Below are positions 15,704 through 23,444 of a stretch of DNA of 64,000 bases, one piece after another. The notes below the pieces were generated by a model. The model was not told the DNA's origin, did not search any database, and worked only from the letters and a program-made list of their open reading frames with translations. This DNA comes from CAZDUS01 sp964508705. Lineage in GTDB: Bacteria > Verrucomicrobiota > Kiritimatiellia > CAIKKV01 > CAITUY01. Position 1 is the stretch's first letter. Every line of letters begins with the position of its first letter. Position numbers and translations under genes: made by a program. Location: positions 124,001 to 188,000 of the forward strand of contig CAZDUS010000001.1 in the NCBI GenBank assembly GCA_964508705.1. The letters are read 5' to 3'.

Positions 15704-16444
15704 ATGACCTTCACCGTGGTTCTCTTTGATATTGATGGCACCCTGCTGGATATGAAAGGGGCGGGCCGGCTCGCATTCATACTCACCATCAAAGCCGTCT
15801 TCGGTCTGGATGACGATCTTTCCTATCTAAGTTTTGCCGGAAGCACCGACCTGAATGTTCTGCAAAAGGTCATGGAACACCACGGACGGACATTGACCGA
15901 CGACGACAGCCTTCGGTTTTTCAAACACATGCCGGCAGAACTTGAGGAGGCGTCAAAGGGTAGCGACTTAATCCTCTATCCGGGTGTTCGGAGTCTTCTG
16001 GAAAAACTTTCAGCGAGGCAGGACGTGATCCTTGGATTGGTCACGGGAAACATCGCCTCCTGCGCACGGATCAAATTGCGCCAGTTCAACCTGCATCACC
16101 ATTTCGTCCTCGGGGCGTTCGGTGATGAACACGCCGACCGTAACGAAATTGCCCGCCTCGCGCTTGGCCGGGTTAAATCCAAATTGCCCAGGGACGGAAC
16201 CATTAGATCCCTATTCCTTGTGGGGGATACCCCCAACGATATTGCTGCGGCAAAAGCCATCGACGCCGTGTCCGTTGCCGTCGCCACCGGGAAATTCTCC
16301 ACTGCGGAATTACAACAGGCTGGCGCCGACGTGGTGTTGACCGACATGGACGATACGGACTGCGTGATGCAACTTTTCCTTACCGCTGAAAACTCTGCAG
16401 CGCTTTCTGCACCCGGTTCACATGCGTCTTTGTCGCCTCATTAA
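15704..16444 (+). CDS. HAD-superfamily phosphatase (phosphoglycolate-phosphatase-like)
   Basis: The 246-residue protein has the HAD motifs in order: motif I VVLFDIDGTLLD (nucleophile Asp9, Asp11), motif II LGLVTGN, and motif IV FLVGDTPNDIAAAKAIDA. An alpha-helical cap lies between residues about 20 and 90. This arrangement fits small-molecule phosphatases such as Gph or beta-phosphoglucomutase relatives; the substrate cannot be read from sequence. It follows ugd by 8 nt, so a role in sugar-phosphate turnover is plausible. The last 65 nt overlap the convergent gene on the other strand, and the corresponding C-terminal tail (LTAENSAALSAPGSHASLSP) looks non-conserved. Confidence 0.85.
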   Translation: MTFTVVLFDIDGTLLDMKGAGRLAFILTIKAVFGLDDDLSYLSFAGSTDLNVLQKVMEHHGRTLTDDDSLRFFKHMPAELEEASKGSDLILYPGVRSLLEKLSARQDVILGLVTGNIASCARIKLRQFNLHHHFVLGAFGDEHADRNEIARLALGRVKSKLPRDGTIRSLFLVGDTPNDIAAAKAIDAVSVAVATGKFSTAELQQAGADVVLTDMDDTDCVMQLFLTAENSAALSAPGSHASLSPH

Positions 16445-16859
16445 GCGCCTTGGCGATATGAACGAATTCCGGGGAATCACTTTGCACAGCGGCATAAAAA
16501 CCACTATCCAGAACCGACGTTTCAATACGCGAGGCGGTAAACAGTGCCTCTTTTTCCTCAAAGGCCGGCTCTTTCGACTGCGCAATTAATTCATCTATCC
16601 GTCTGATTTCACTGGTAATGTTCTCTACGCTGAATAGACCTAAGTTCCAGAACATAAATCCGGCATCCAGTTGCTTCTCCAAGGAGGCAAGCATGAGCGC
16701 ATGGGATCGCTCTTCCTCAACCAAACCGACCCAGAGGGCGCGTGTATAGGAATAACGCTCGGAATAGGATGCGTAAAGGTCTCCAATCCTATCTTCCAGC
16801 ACGGCTAGTACTTTCAGGATTTTGCGCTGGGCTTCAATTATTGCTGAACGAGCAGTCAC
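16380..16859 (-). CDS. Ferritin-like (rubrerythrin-type fold) protein of unknown function
   Basis: The predicted product is 159 residues, nearly all helical. It has Glu/His patterns of a ferritin-like di-iron bundle: LEDRIGDLYASYSERY, then LVEEERSHALMLASLEKQL, and later FTASRIETSVLDSGFY and an H-containing last helix (THVNRVQKAL). The EExxH string in EEERSHA supports the fold, but only part of the usual metal ligand set is obvious. It starts with GTG, and that codon overlaps the stop of the small upstream gene as GTGA (16856-16859), implying coupled translation. Its 3' end overlaps the HAD gene on the other strand by 65 nt. Function is not known. Confidence 0.6.
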   Translation of the reverse strand: MTARSAIIEAQRKILKVLAVLEDRIGDLYASYSERYSYTRALWVGLVEEERSHALMLASLEKQLDAGFMFWNLGLFSVENITSEIRRIDELIAQSKEPAFEEKEALFTASRIETSVLDSGFYAAVQSDSPEFVHIAKALNEATKTHVNRVQKALQSFQR

Positions 16860-17065
16860 GGGTGACCCTTCATTAAAATTTTATTCAAATCTTTTTCAGT
16901 TCGTGCAAATTCGAATTGTACGTTCCCGGACCTGTGCCATTTTCTGGCCACGCTTTTCGATAGAACATTCCCGGCTCCATCTGTTGGATTAACCCAGATC
17001 ACCTTACCCGACGGCATCACCCGCGTCAAATAATGCGTATCAAATTGGCAAGTAAATCGCAACAT
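16856..17065 (-). CDS. Small hypothetical protein coupled to the ferritin-like gene
   Basis: The ATG at 17065 gives 69 residues (MLRFTCQFDTHYLTRVMPSG onward). A longer frame to 17146 would overlap the dapB start on the opposite strand and encodes an unlikely N-terminus. The sequence contains VIWVNPTDGAGN and ends in KDLNKILMKGHP; I do not recognise a family. The stop codon overlaps the GTG of the downstream ferritin-like gene. The 74-nt divergent spacer to dapB should hold both promoters. Confidence 0.5.
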   Translation of the reverse strand: MLRFTCQFDTHYLTRVMPSGKVIWVNPTDGAGNVLSKSVARKWHRSGNVQFEFARTEKDLNKILMKGHP

Positions 17066-17139
17066 CGCCACCCACACTGCGGCATAGACAAACCGGCAAG
17101 CTTGAATAATACTTCCCCGCAACAAACAGGAGAATAGCC

Positions 17140-17949
17140 ATGACAAAAATAGCCATTATCGGAGCCGCCGGGCGCATGGGCCAAGCCTTGGTTCGGTGTA
17201 CACGCGTGATGAAAAACGTTCAACTCATCGCCGCAGTCGAGCAACCTTCCTGCCCGCTCTGCAGCCAGGACGCCGGATACGCCGCCGGCTGTGGCGAAAC
17301 CGGAATCAAAATCACCAGCGACCTTGCCGCCGCCACGCGCGACGCCGATGTCCTCATCGATTTCAGCTTCCACGAAAACGTTCCCGCCACCCTCAAGCAG
17401 GCCGTCGCCTTCAAGAAAGCGGTCGTCATCGGAACCACCGGACTCAATCCCGAGGAACGCTCATCCGTGGATACGGCCGCCAAGGTCATTCCTATCGTCT
17501 GGGCCCCCAACATGTCGCTCGGCGTTAACCTCCTCTTCGCTCTCGTCGAAAAAGCATCAAAGTCGCTCGGCCTCGACTACGACGTCGAAATCACCGAAGC
17601 CCACCACCGCTACAAAAAAGACGCTCCAAGCGGCACCGCTCTCCGACTCGGCGAAAGCGTCGCCGCTGGCCGCAACCAGAATTTCCGTGATGTCACCGTC
17701 TTCGGCCGCGAAGGACTCGGTGGTGAACGCCCCAAGGGCCAGATCGGTATCCACGCCCTCCGCGCGGCGGACATCATCGGCGAACACACCGTCCTCTTCG
17801 CCGCCGACGGCGAGCGCGTGGAAATCAGTCACCGTGCCTCCAGCCGTGATGCTTTCGCCAATGGGGCACTTCACGCCGCCAACTGGACGACCGGTAAAAA
17901 CCCCGGTCTTTACGACATGCAAGATGTCCTAGGCCTTCGCTCTGCCTGA
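17140..17949 (+). CDS. dapB: 4-hydroxy-tetrahydrodipicolinate reductase (DapB)
   Basis: DapB reduces the DapA product to tetrahydrodipicolinate with NAD(P)H in the lysine and meso-diaminopimelate pathway, which also feeds peptidoglycan. The 269-residue protein has the N-terminal nucleotide-binding motif IAIIGAAGRMGQALV, the central IGTTGLNPEE, the active-site stretch EITEAHHRYKKDAPSGTAL with the catalytic His and Lys, and GQIGIHALRAADIIGEHTV. GGAGAA lies about 6 nt before the ATG. folK follows after 4 nt and is surely co-transcribed. Confidence 0.95.
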   Translation: MTKIAIIGAAGRMGQALVRCTRVMKNVQLIAAVEQPSCPLCSQDAGYAAGCGETGIKITSDLAAATRDADVLIDFSFHENVPATLKQAVAFKKAVVIGTTGLNPEERSSVDTAAKVIPIVWAPNMSLGVNLLFALVEKASKSLGLDYDVEITEAHHRYKKDAPSGTALRLGESVAAGRNQNFRDVTVFGREGLGGERPKGQIGIHALRAADIIGEHTVLFAADGERVEISHRASSRDAFANGALHAANWTTGKNPGLYDMQDVLGLRSA

Positions 17950-17953
17950 TCCC

Positions 17954-18472
17954 ATGGAAATCGGACTCAGCCTTGGCTCCAATCTGGGCGACCGCCTCGC
18001 CATCCTGCGCGATGCGGTTACCCGGATCAGCCAACTGCCCAACATCCAACTTGTCGCCACCGCCCCCCTCTACGAAACCGATCCGGTCGATACACTCGCC
18101 GAACACGCCCACCTCCGCTACCTCAACACGGTCGTCATCATCGAAGCCCCCGACAACATCGCACTCCGATCCCTGTCCGACAAGCTCCACTCCATCGAAA
18201 CCTCTCTTGGCCGAGTCCGCTCCTCAGACCGCAACGCGCCTCGCACCCTCGATATCGACATCCTCTATGCAGGCTCCATCGAACAGGCTGACGGCATTCT
18301 TGATCTACCGCATCCCCGCTGGAAACAGCGCCGCTTCGTAGTTCAACCCCTCTCCGATGTCCGCCCCACCCTGCGACTCCCCCGCGAGAAACATACCGTC
18401 GCCGACATCCTTGCTACCCTCCCCCCCGAAGGCATCACCCCTTTCAAATCCCATAACTGGACTCTTGTATGA
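17954..18472 (+). CDS. folK: 2-amino-4-hydroxy-6-hydroxymethyldihydropteridine pyrophosphokinase (FolK)
   Basis: FolK transfers pyrophosphate from ATP to 6-hydroxymethyl-dihydropterin in folate synthesis. The 172-residue protein shows the HPPK signature: GLSLGSNLGDRLAILRDAV at the start, APLYETDPVD, SIETSLGRVRSSDRNAPRTL, DIDILYAG and LPHPRWKQRRFVVQPL. Length and motif order are normal. It lies 4 nt after dapB. The downstream gene starts 55 nt later. Folate made here would serve the GlyA part of the RpiB-GlyA fusion, but no genetic link is visible. Confidence 0.93.
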   Translation: MEIGLSLGSNLGDRLAILRDAVTRISQLPNIQLVATAPLYETDPVDTLAEHAHLRYLNTVVIIEAPDNIALRSLSDKLHSIETSLGRVRSSDRNAPRTLDIDILYAGSIEQADGILDLPHPRWKQRRFVVQPLSDVRPTLRLPREKHTVADILATLPPEGITPFKSHNWTLV

Positions 18473-18527
18473 TTCATATTCTTAGCGTATTTGTAGTTAG
18501 ACCCATTAACCCATCTTGGAGTTCCCC

Positions 18528-19517
18528 ATGACCTACACCGCCTCACCCTCCCGCAACGACACCATGACCTACAACCGTTGCGGTCACAGCGGCCTCAAGC
18601 TCCCCGCCATCACACTCGGCTTATGGCAGAACTTTGGCGGCGTGGACGATCCCGAAAACAGCCAGACTCTTTTGCGCCGCGCCTTCGATCTTGGCATCAC
18701 CCACTTCGACCTTGCCAACAATTACGGCCCACCTCCCGGCTCAGCGGAAGAAACCTTCGGCCGGGTCCTGCACCAGGACTTTTCCGCCCACCGCGACGAA
18801 CTCATCATCTCCACCAAGGCAGGCTACCTCATGTGGCCCGGCCCCTATGGCGACTGGGGTTCCCGCAAATACCTCGTTGCCAGTCTTGACCAGAGTCTCC
18901 GCCGCATGAAGCTCGACTATGTGGATATCTTCTATTCCCACCGGCCAGATCCCGAGACCCCACTGGAGGAAACCATGGCCGCGCTCAACCATGTCGTCCG
19001 GCAAGGCAAAGCCCTTTACGTCGGCATTTCCAGTTACTCTCCCGATCAGACCCGCGCCGCTTCCGCCGTCCTGCGCGACATGGGGACCCCCTGCCTGATC
19101 CATCAACCGCGCTACTCGATGTTCAGCCGCGAACCCGAAGGCGGACTGCTTGACACGCTTTCCGAAGAAGGCATTGGCTGCATCGCCTTCTGTCCGCTAG
19201 CCAAGGGACTGCTGACCAACCGCTATCTCCACGGCATTCCAGCCGACTCTCGCATTGCCAAGCCAACCGGCACCCTGCAAAGCGATCAGCTCACGCCTCA
19301 GCGGCTCGACCAGATTCGCCGTCTCAACGCCATTGCTGAATCCCGAGGCCAATCCCTGGCGCAGATGGCATTGCAATGGGTATTACGGGACAAGCGGGTG
19401 ACATCCGCCCTCATTGGCGCCAGCCGCATCTCGCAACTCGAAGAAAATGTAAAATCCATCGCCTACCCCAAACTGACCCCCGAAGAACTGGCGCAAATCG
19501 ACTACATCCTCAAGTGA
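18528..19517 (+). CDS. Aldo/keto reductase, YghZ / L-glyceraldehyde-3-phosphate reductase type
   Basis: The ATG at 18528 follows TTGGAG by about 8 nt. The 329-residue protein has the AKR tetrad: Asp and Tyr in THFDLANNYGPPPGSAEE, Lys in IISTKAGY and His in DIFYSHRPD. The insert YLMWPGPYGDWGSRKYL and the strings LIHQPRYSMFSRE, CIAFCPLAKGLLTNRYL and GASRISQLEENVK match the YghZ subgroup, which reduces L-glyceraldehyde-3-phosphate and other aldehydes with NADPH. It probably detoxifies reactive aldehydes in the cytoplasm. Its position after dapB-folK carries little functional information. Confidence 0.9.
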   Translation: MTYTASPSRNDTMTYNRCGHSGLKLPAITLGLWQNFGGVDDPENSQTLLRRAFDLGITHFDLANNYGPPPGSAEETFGRVLHQDFSAHRDELIISTKAGYLMWPGPYGDWGSRKYLVASLDQSLRRMKLDYVDIFYSHRPDPETPLEETMAALNHVVRQGKALYVGISSYSPDQTRAASAVLRDMGTPCLIHQPRYSMFSREPEGGLLDTLSEEGIGCIAFCPLAKGLLTNRYLHGIPADSRIAKPTGTLQSDQLTPQRLDQIRRLNAIAESRGQSLAQMALQWVLRDKRVTSALIGASRISQLEENVKSIAYPKLTPEELAQIDYILK

Positions 19518-19591
19518 CACACTTATAACGGCTTCTCGAAAACAACGTTACGGGTTAGCGGACGGCGCGGGTGCAGGGGGATTGACAATTC

Positions 19592-20590
19592 CTAGTGTCG
19601 ACGGGCCACAAGACTCCTTGCCATCGGAGGCATGTGCTTCCAAATCATGCTCTTGATTGAAAAGTCCTCGGGCAGGCTCCGCTTCCAAGGCGTCATGGAC
19701 CGGTAATGCCAGTAGATTTTCTTGTAAGGATGATCATTCAAGTAGTTCCACGGCTTTGACGCGCCCGTGAAATGAATGATCGCCGGACGCTCCAGGGCCT
19801 CAGCAAGTTCGCCGGGGGCGCATCCTCCGGCTTTGCCACAAAACATCTCGCCAAACATATTGTAACGAGCGTGTATTCGCACCCAGGAGTGCTGGAAAAG
19901 AATGTTTGCAATATCCTGATCATGCGCGCGGAAACTACCATTGCTTTCGAACGCCATTTTCAGAGCCTGCCGCCCTGTCGCCTGGCTACGCCATAACTTC
20001 AGATTCACCATAAGTACACCGTTGTTAAAGTATCTGGCATCAGGATCCAGATTCAATTCCTTACGCAGCCGTTGCATCTTACGCTCATACCAGTGATCTG
20101 CGGCACAAATGTGGCATTCACGGCTGCCAGGGCCATCCTTCGCCGGAATAATGAAATCCTGCGCCAACAGTCCGGCAAGGGAATCCACAACCATGCAGTC
20201 CGTATCAAGATAAAGTACGCGGTCAACGGATGTCGGAAGAACCTGATCCATAAGCAAGCGTAGATAAGCCGCATATGTGAAATGTCCACCAGTCTTCAGC
20301 TGCTTCATTTCACGGGTATCAACAGGAACAAACACTACCGGAACCTGAAATCGTTCCAAAACAAAGTCGATCAGGCAGGTTTCGCTGTCTCTGTCGATGT
20401 CATCGTGAATCACATAGACGGTTTTGATGAGCTTGGCATTGTGATCCAGTAACGAGGTCACAGCAGCCGCCAAATGCGCCACGTATTTCCGGTTGCAGGT
20501 ATATAGGGCCGCCACAGGCTCAGGCAAGGGCGCAGACAAAGAGTTGATCTCCGACTTCAGTCCGTCATCTAATCCTGTCAAAGTATTCAT
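19592..20590 (-). CDS. Glycosyltransferase family 8 protein
   Basis: The 332-residue protein matches GT8, retaining transferases that use UDP-glucose or UDP-galactose, as in LPS core synthesis and glycogenin. The visible elements are VAALYTCNRKYVAHLAAAVT at the N-terminus, VYVIHDDID, the metal-binding DXD in VLYLDTDCMVVDSL, FNNGVLMVNLKLWR, AHDQDIANILF and the C-terminal IIHFTGASKPWNY. The first 25 residues precede the conserved part. It stands alone, away from the glycan cluster, at the edge of the rearranged zone that begins about 100 nt upstream of its start. The acceptor is unknown. Confidence 0.88.
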   Translation of the reverse strand: MNTLTGLDDGLKSEINSLSAPLPEPVAALYTCNRKYVAHLAAAVTSLLDHNAKLIKTVYVIHDDIDRDSETCLIDFVLERFQVPVVFVPVDTREMKQLKTGGHFTYAAYLRLLMDQVLPTSVDRVLYLDTDCMVVDSLAGLLAQDFIIPAKDGPGSRECHICAADHWYERKMQRLRKELNLDPDARYFNNGVLMVNLKLWRSQATGRQALKMAFESNGSFRAHDQDIANILFQHSWVRIHARYNMFGEMFCGKAGGCAPGELAEALERPAIIHFTGASKPWNYLNDHPYKKIYWHYRSMTPWKRSLPEDFSIKSMIWKHMPPMARSLVARRH

Positions 20591-20691
20591 AGTCGCTCAT
20601 GTTAGAAGGGTGTAGCCCCGATGAAAATCAAGAATTCCGAAAGCAAATAACTGGCGGCCCGATCACCAAGTCTTCCGCCTGGATACTTTTC

Positions 20692-21024
20692 TTATTCCAT
20701 TTCCCTCACCACAAAATCCGTCGGCAGGCTCGGCGGCGGCACCGGCGCCCGAAACCACTCCTGCAACTCAAACTCCAACCCCACCCCGTGCATATAGTTG
20801 TAGAGCGCCTTCCTCAACCCCCACCCCAGCCTCTCATGATCGCACACCACGGAATCCTCATACCATACCTCCTTCGCGCCAAGCGCCTCTTTAGCTTTAG
20901 CCAGCCCTTCTTAATTGATGTCGCAAATCGCATGGATCGAAAGGCCATCAATGGCATCGCAAGTTCTCTTAAAATAGCCACCACGCCCACACGCACCAAC
21001 GATTCCAAGTTTCAACGGGTTCAT
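20692..21024 (-). pseudogene. In-frame chimera: Gfo/Idh/MocA N-terminus joined to radical SAM C-terminus, with internal stop
   Basis: Reading from an ATG at 21024, codons 1-37 encode a Gfo/Idh/MocA Rossmann start (MNPLKLGIVGACGRGGYF, then IHAICDIN). A TAA follows at 20911-20913, and the same frame continues with EGLAKAKEALGAKEV. From about 20866 the sequence matches, in the same frame, the C-terminus of the intact radical SAM gene (25124 down to about 24955): WYEDSVVCDHERLG, ALYNYMHGVGLEFELQEWF, DFVVREME and TAA. The join falls at WYEDS, where both gene families could share a short string. The frame length (111 codons) is kept across the join. It lies 13 nt after the EamA gene. Confidence 0.75.
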
Positions 21025-21037
21025 CTGTACCTCACTT

Positions 21038-21919
21038 TTATTTTGCCAGAGCGATAACACCAAGCAAACCAAGACAGATACCGATAGTAGTTAATCTATC
21101 CGGACATCGTTTCCACACAAGAAGGTCCCACATGGCAAAGATTACAATGCTTGTGCCGAGTGCGAGCGGAAATGCGAGAGATAGGCGGCCCTCCAAACTC
21201 AGCTGATCCATTGCACAAAAGAGCAGATACTGCCCTGCAATTACCAGCACGGCATACGCAGCTGCGATCCCCCATACGGCACGATCCAGGCTCATTCCCC
21301 GGCGTACAGAAATAACCAGAAAAGGCAGAACCCCGGCCGTAAGTGTTATTGGGACACGTAGTCCGGCCGAATCAGTCCAACCCGGCCACGATGAAGGAAC
21401 GCTCGACAACGCCTGCTGTGCGCCAAGAAGAAGAAAAGCGGCCAGCGCGTGACGCAGCCATTTCTGTCCAGTCCCCATGTCAGAGCCTGATTGTGATTGC
21501 CGGTTTCCCCGGGAAAAAGCAATCATGCTTAACACAATCGCCGCCACGCCCAGCACACCACTGATTCGCAAGGGCTCTCCCAGGAAAAGAGATCCGGCTA
21601 GAAATGGAATAACCAGCGCAGACTGTCCTACTGTCCAGGCAGCGGCTCCGGCCACCATCGATCTCTGGAGAAAGAACATCCCCATCCCGCCTGCCGCCCC
21701 CGCCGCAGTCAGAAGCAGAACAAGAGCGCCCGGCCGTTCAACAGCCCCGGCAAGAAGAAGGCGCCAGTCCAAAAAAAGAACCCATGAGCAAATGCTGCTC
21801 ATCACAAATGCGACAGTAATGAAACTGAGAACATCATATCGGCGCCTGACGGCAACACCCAGCACCACGCCTATTCCGCTCCACAGAAGTCCTGTCAGAA
21901 GTATGAGAATCAGACCCAT
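21038..21919 (-). CDS. EamA/DMT-family membrane transporter
   Basis: The ATG at 21919 has GGAG 7 nt upstream. The longer frame to 22012 would add 31 residues that are a piece of the radical SAM gene. The 293-residue protein has about ten membrane segments in two repeats, the drug/metabolite transporter topology (MGLILILLTGLLWSGIGVVL; GAAAWTVGQSALVIPFLAG; FLGEPLRISGVLGVAAIVLS; the second repeat ends CLGLLGVIALAK). DMT proteins export or import small metabolites; the substrate is unknown. The gene sits between two fragments of a radical SAM gene and directly before a broken Gfo/Idh gene, so it probably arrived with the latter by recombination. Confidence 0.82.
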   Translation of the reverse strand: MGLILILLTGLLWSGIGVVLGVAVRRRYDVLSFITVAFVMSSICSWVLFLDWRLLLAGAVERPGALVLLLTAAGAAGGMGMFFLQRSMVAGAAAWTVGQSALVIPFLAGSLFLGEPLRISGVLGVAAIVLSMIAFSRGNRQSQSGSDMGTGQKWLRHALAAFLLLGAQQALSSVPSSWPGWTDSAGLRVPITLTAGVLPFLVISVRRGMSLDRAVWGIAAAYAVLVIAGQYLLFCAMDQLSLEGRLSLAFPLALGTSIVIFAMWDLLVWKRCPDRLTTIGICLGLLGVIALAK

Positions 21920-21927
21920 CACTTGCT

Positions 21928-22025
21928 CCAGCACCAGTTTGTTCCAGCGTCCGCAGGACCAGATGCGATGCATGGGGTTGACCATCTCAACCATCGAAAC
22001 ATACCCATCCAACGGCAGACCTGCA
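21928..22025 (-). pseudogene. Internal fragment of the radical SAM gene
   Basis: About 98 nt are nearly identical to 25749-25846 inside the intact radical SAM gene. They encode LDGYVSMVEMVNPMHRIW and SCGRWNKLVL, the residues directly before the iron-sulfur cysteine motif. Homology stops at AACTGGTGCTGG on one side and near 22025 on the other. Together with the fragment at 20692-20866 it brackets the EamA and Gfo/Idh sequences in the same relative orientation as in the intact gene. Confidence 0.8.
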
Positions 22026-22054
22026 ATTCTTCCTTCATTTAGCCGGGTTCAGGA

Positions 22055-23308
22055 TTACTCTTTGTCGATCTTAGATTGCCAGATTCGGGCAACCTTCTTG
22101 TATGTTGACGCCGGAATCACGGGATTCTTGGGGTAGGTGGAGGGGGCAAGATCCTTGCCGGCCACGGCCGGATCGGTGCACCAGTTGTCCTGCCGATAGG
22201 CCTCCCTGTTTTTCTTGATCCTGAAATCCGGCACCTCCACAGGCATGTTGCCCTTGCAGATGGAACGGTAGGCAAGGAGCCCAGTGATGGTCATATCCAC
22301 AGCGGTGTAAACATCGATGGCATGTTCGCCAAAAGGACGCTTGGCAATTTTTTCAATGAAGCTATGGAGTGTATAGAAGTCGCTACCGCCGTGGCCGGTT
22401 GCCCCATTATTCAGGGGGAAGCGCGGTTGATATGATTTTTCAAAGGGCGTGTCTTTGTCCCCCTCCTTGAAGATATTAATGCGATTGGTTGTCACGCCGA
22501 ACCGGTCTGATTCCATCATGCCTTTATCACCATAGATTGAATACCAGACGGCGGAGGGTTCCCGTTTCAAGTAGCCATGCAGACTTTTCACCGTGGCTTT
22601 GTTGCTCATCTGGATGACTTCCATGCCATGCCCCGCTGATTTGCATCCCAAGCCGGTCATTTCTCTGGAAGTTGGCCCCTGAAAGCCGACGACTTTCACC
22701 GGGCGCGTGCCGGTAATGGTCATGATGGGGCCCAGACTGTGGGTGCAGTAGAAGGTCGCATACTTGCGATTTCGCCAGTGATTGGGGTCTCCATAGGTGA
22801 TGTTGGGCCAGATGGAGGCGCAATCGTGTACATATTCGCCCTCGCCATGGGTGAATTCGCCGATCTCACCTGCCTGATAGAGCCGTTTCATCTCCTGAGT
22901 GGAGCGGAAGTAGCAGTAGTTCTCCGCATAGGTGTAGACTTTTTTGGAAGATTCCACAGCTTCAATCAATTTAATGGCCTCCGCCAGGGTCTGGCAGGCG
23001 AGAACTTCGCTCATGATATGGCGCCCGGAATTCAAGAGCCGGATGGCAAACGGGGCGTGTTCTGTTGCATAATTCGCCAGCACCACTGCATCCATGTCGT
23101 GATTCATAAACTTGTCAAAGTCCTGATAGAATGAAAGCTTTGTTCCTGCCTGATCAGTCACCCGCTTTGCCCGCTTTGCGAAGGGGGCGTAAAAGTCACA
23201 AATGGCGGAAAGTTCGGCATCAGGGTGGTTGAGTAGCCCGTTGATCATGGATATCCCGCGTCCGGCCCCAAAAACACCAATTTTGATTTTATTTCTTTTT
23301 GAGCTCAT
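22055..23308 (-). CDS. Gfo/Idh/MocA family oxidoreductase
   Basis: The 417-residue protein begins with an NAD(P)-binding motif (IKIGVFGAGRGISMINGLL), then AICDFY, AVVLANYATEHAPFAIRLL and HIMSEVLACQTLAEA, with the typical EN-Y part of the family as YTYAENYCYF. The C-terminal substrate domain contains HSLGPIMTITGTRP and GGSDFYTLHSFIE. Such enzymes oxidise or epimerise sugars or cyclitols, or act as glycosidases through NAD; the substrate is not predictable. An AraC-type regulator gene is divergent, 136 nt away, and probably controls it. There is no signal peptide. Confidence 0.88.
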   Translation of the reverse strand: MSSKRNKIKIGVFGAGRGISMINGLLNHPDAELSAICDFYAPFAKRAKRVTDQAGTKLSFYQDFDKFMNHDMDAVVLANYATEHAPFAIRLLNSGRHIMSEVLACQTLAEAIKLIEAVESSKKVYTYAENYCYFRSTQEMKRLYQAGEIGEFTHGEGEYVHDCASIWPNITYGDPNHWRNRKYATFYCTHSLGPIMTITGTRPVKVVGFQGPTSREMTGLGCKSAGHGMEVIQMSNKATVKSLHGYLKREPSAVWYSIYGDKGMMESDRFGVTTNRINIFKEGDKDTPFEKSYQPRFPLNNGATGHGGSDFYTLHSFIEKIAKRPFGEHAIDVYTAVDMTITGLLAYRSICKGNMPVEVPDFRIKKNREAYRQDNWCTDPAVAGKDLAPSTYPKNPVIPASTYKKVARIWQSKIDKE

Positions 23309-23428
23309 GGTCTTCGTTGAAATAGGGTTTTCACTTCATTTCTTTCAATTGCTTAAATCGCTTAACACCCAAATACTAAAACGTGTATTTTCTGGAGTAT
23401 ACATCATGTTTCGCCTATAAATTATGAA

Positions 23429-23442
23429 ATTCGCTTGCGAAT
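23429..23442. promoter_or_regulatory. Palindrome ATTCGC-TT-GCGAAT at the AraC-type gene start
   Basis: A perfect 6-bp inverted repeat with a 2-nt spacer ends 2 nt before the regulator's ATG (23445), inside the 136-nt divergent region shared with the Gfo/Idh gene. Its position would suit autoregulation, but AraC proteins usually bind direct repeats, so its role is uncertain. Confidence 0.3.
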
Positions 23443-23444
23443 GA

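Noticed and set aside
23406..23420. Tiny leader frame (MFRL) with a GGAG before the AraC-type gene
   Set aside because: It has only four codons, no regulatory codons and no alternative hairpins. It is more likely chance in an AT-rich promoter region.
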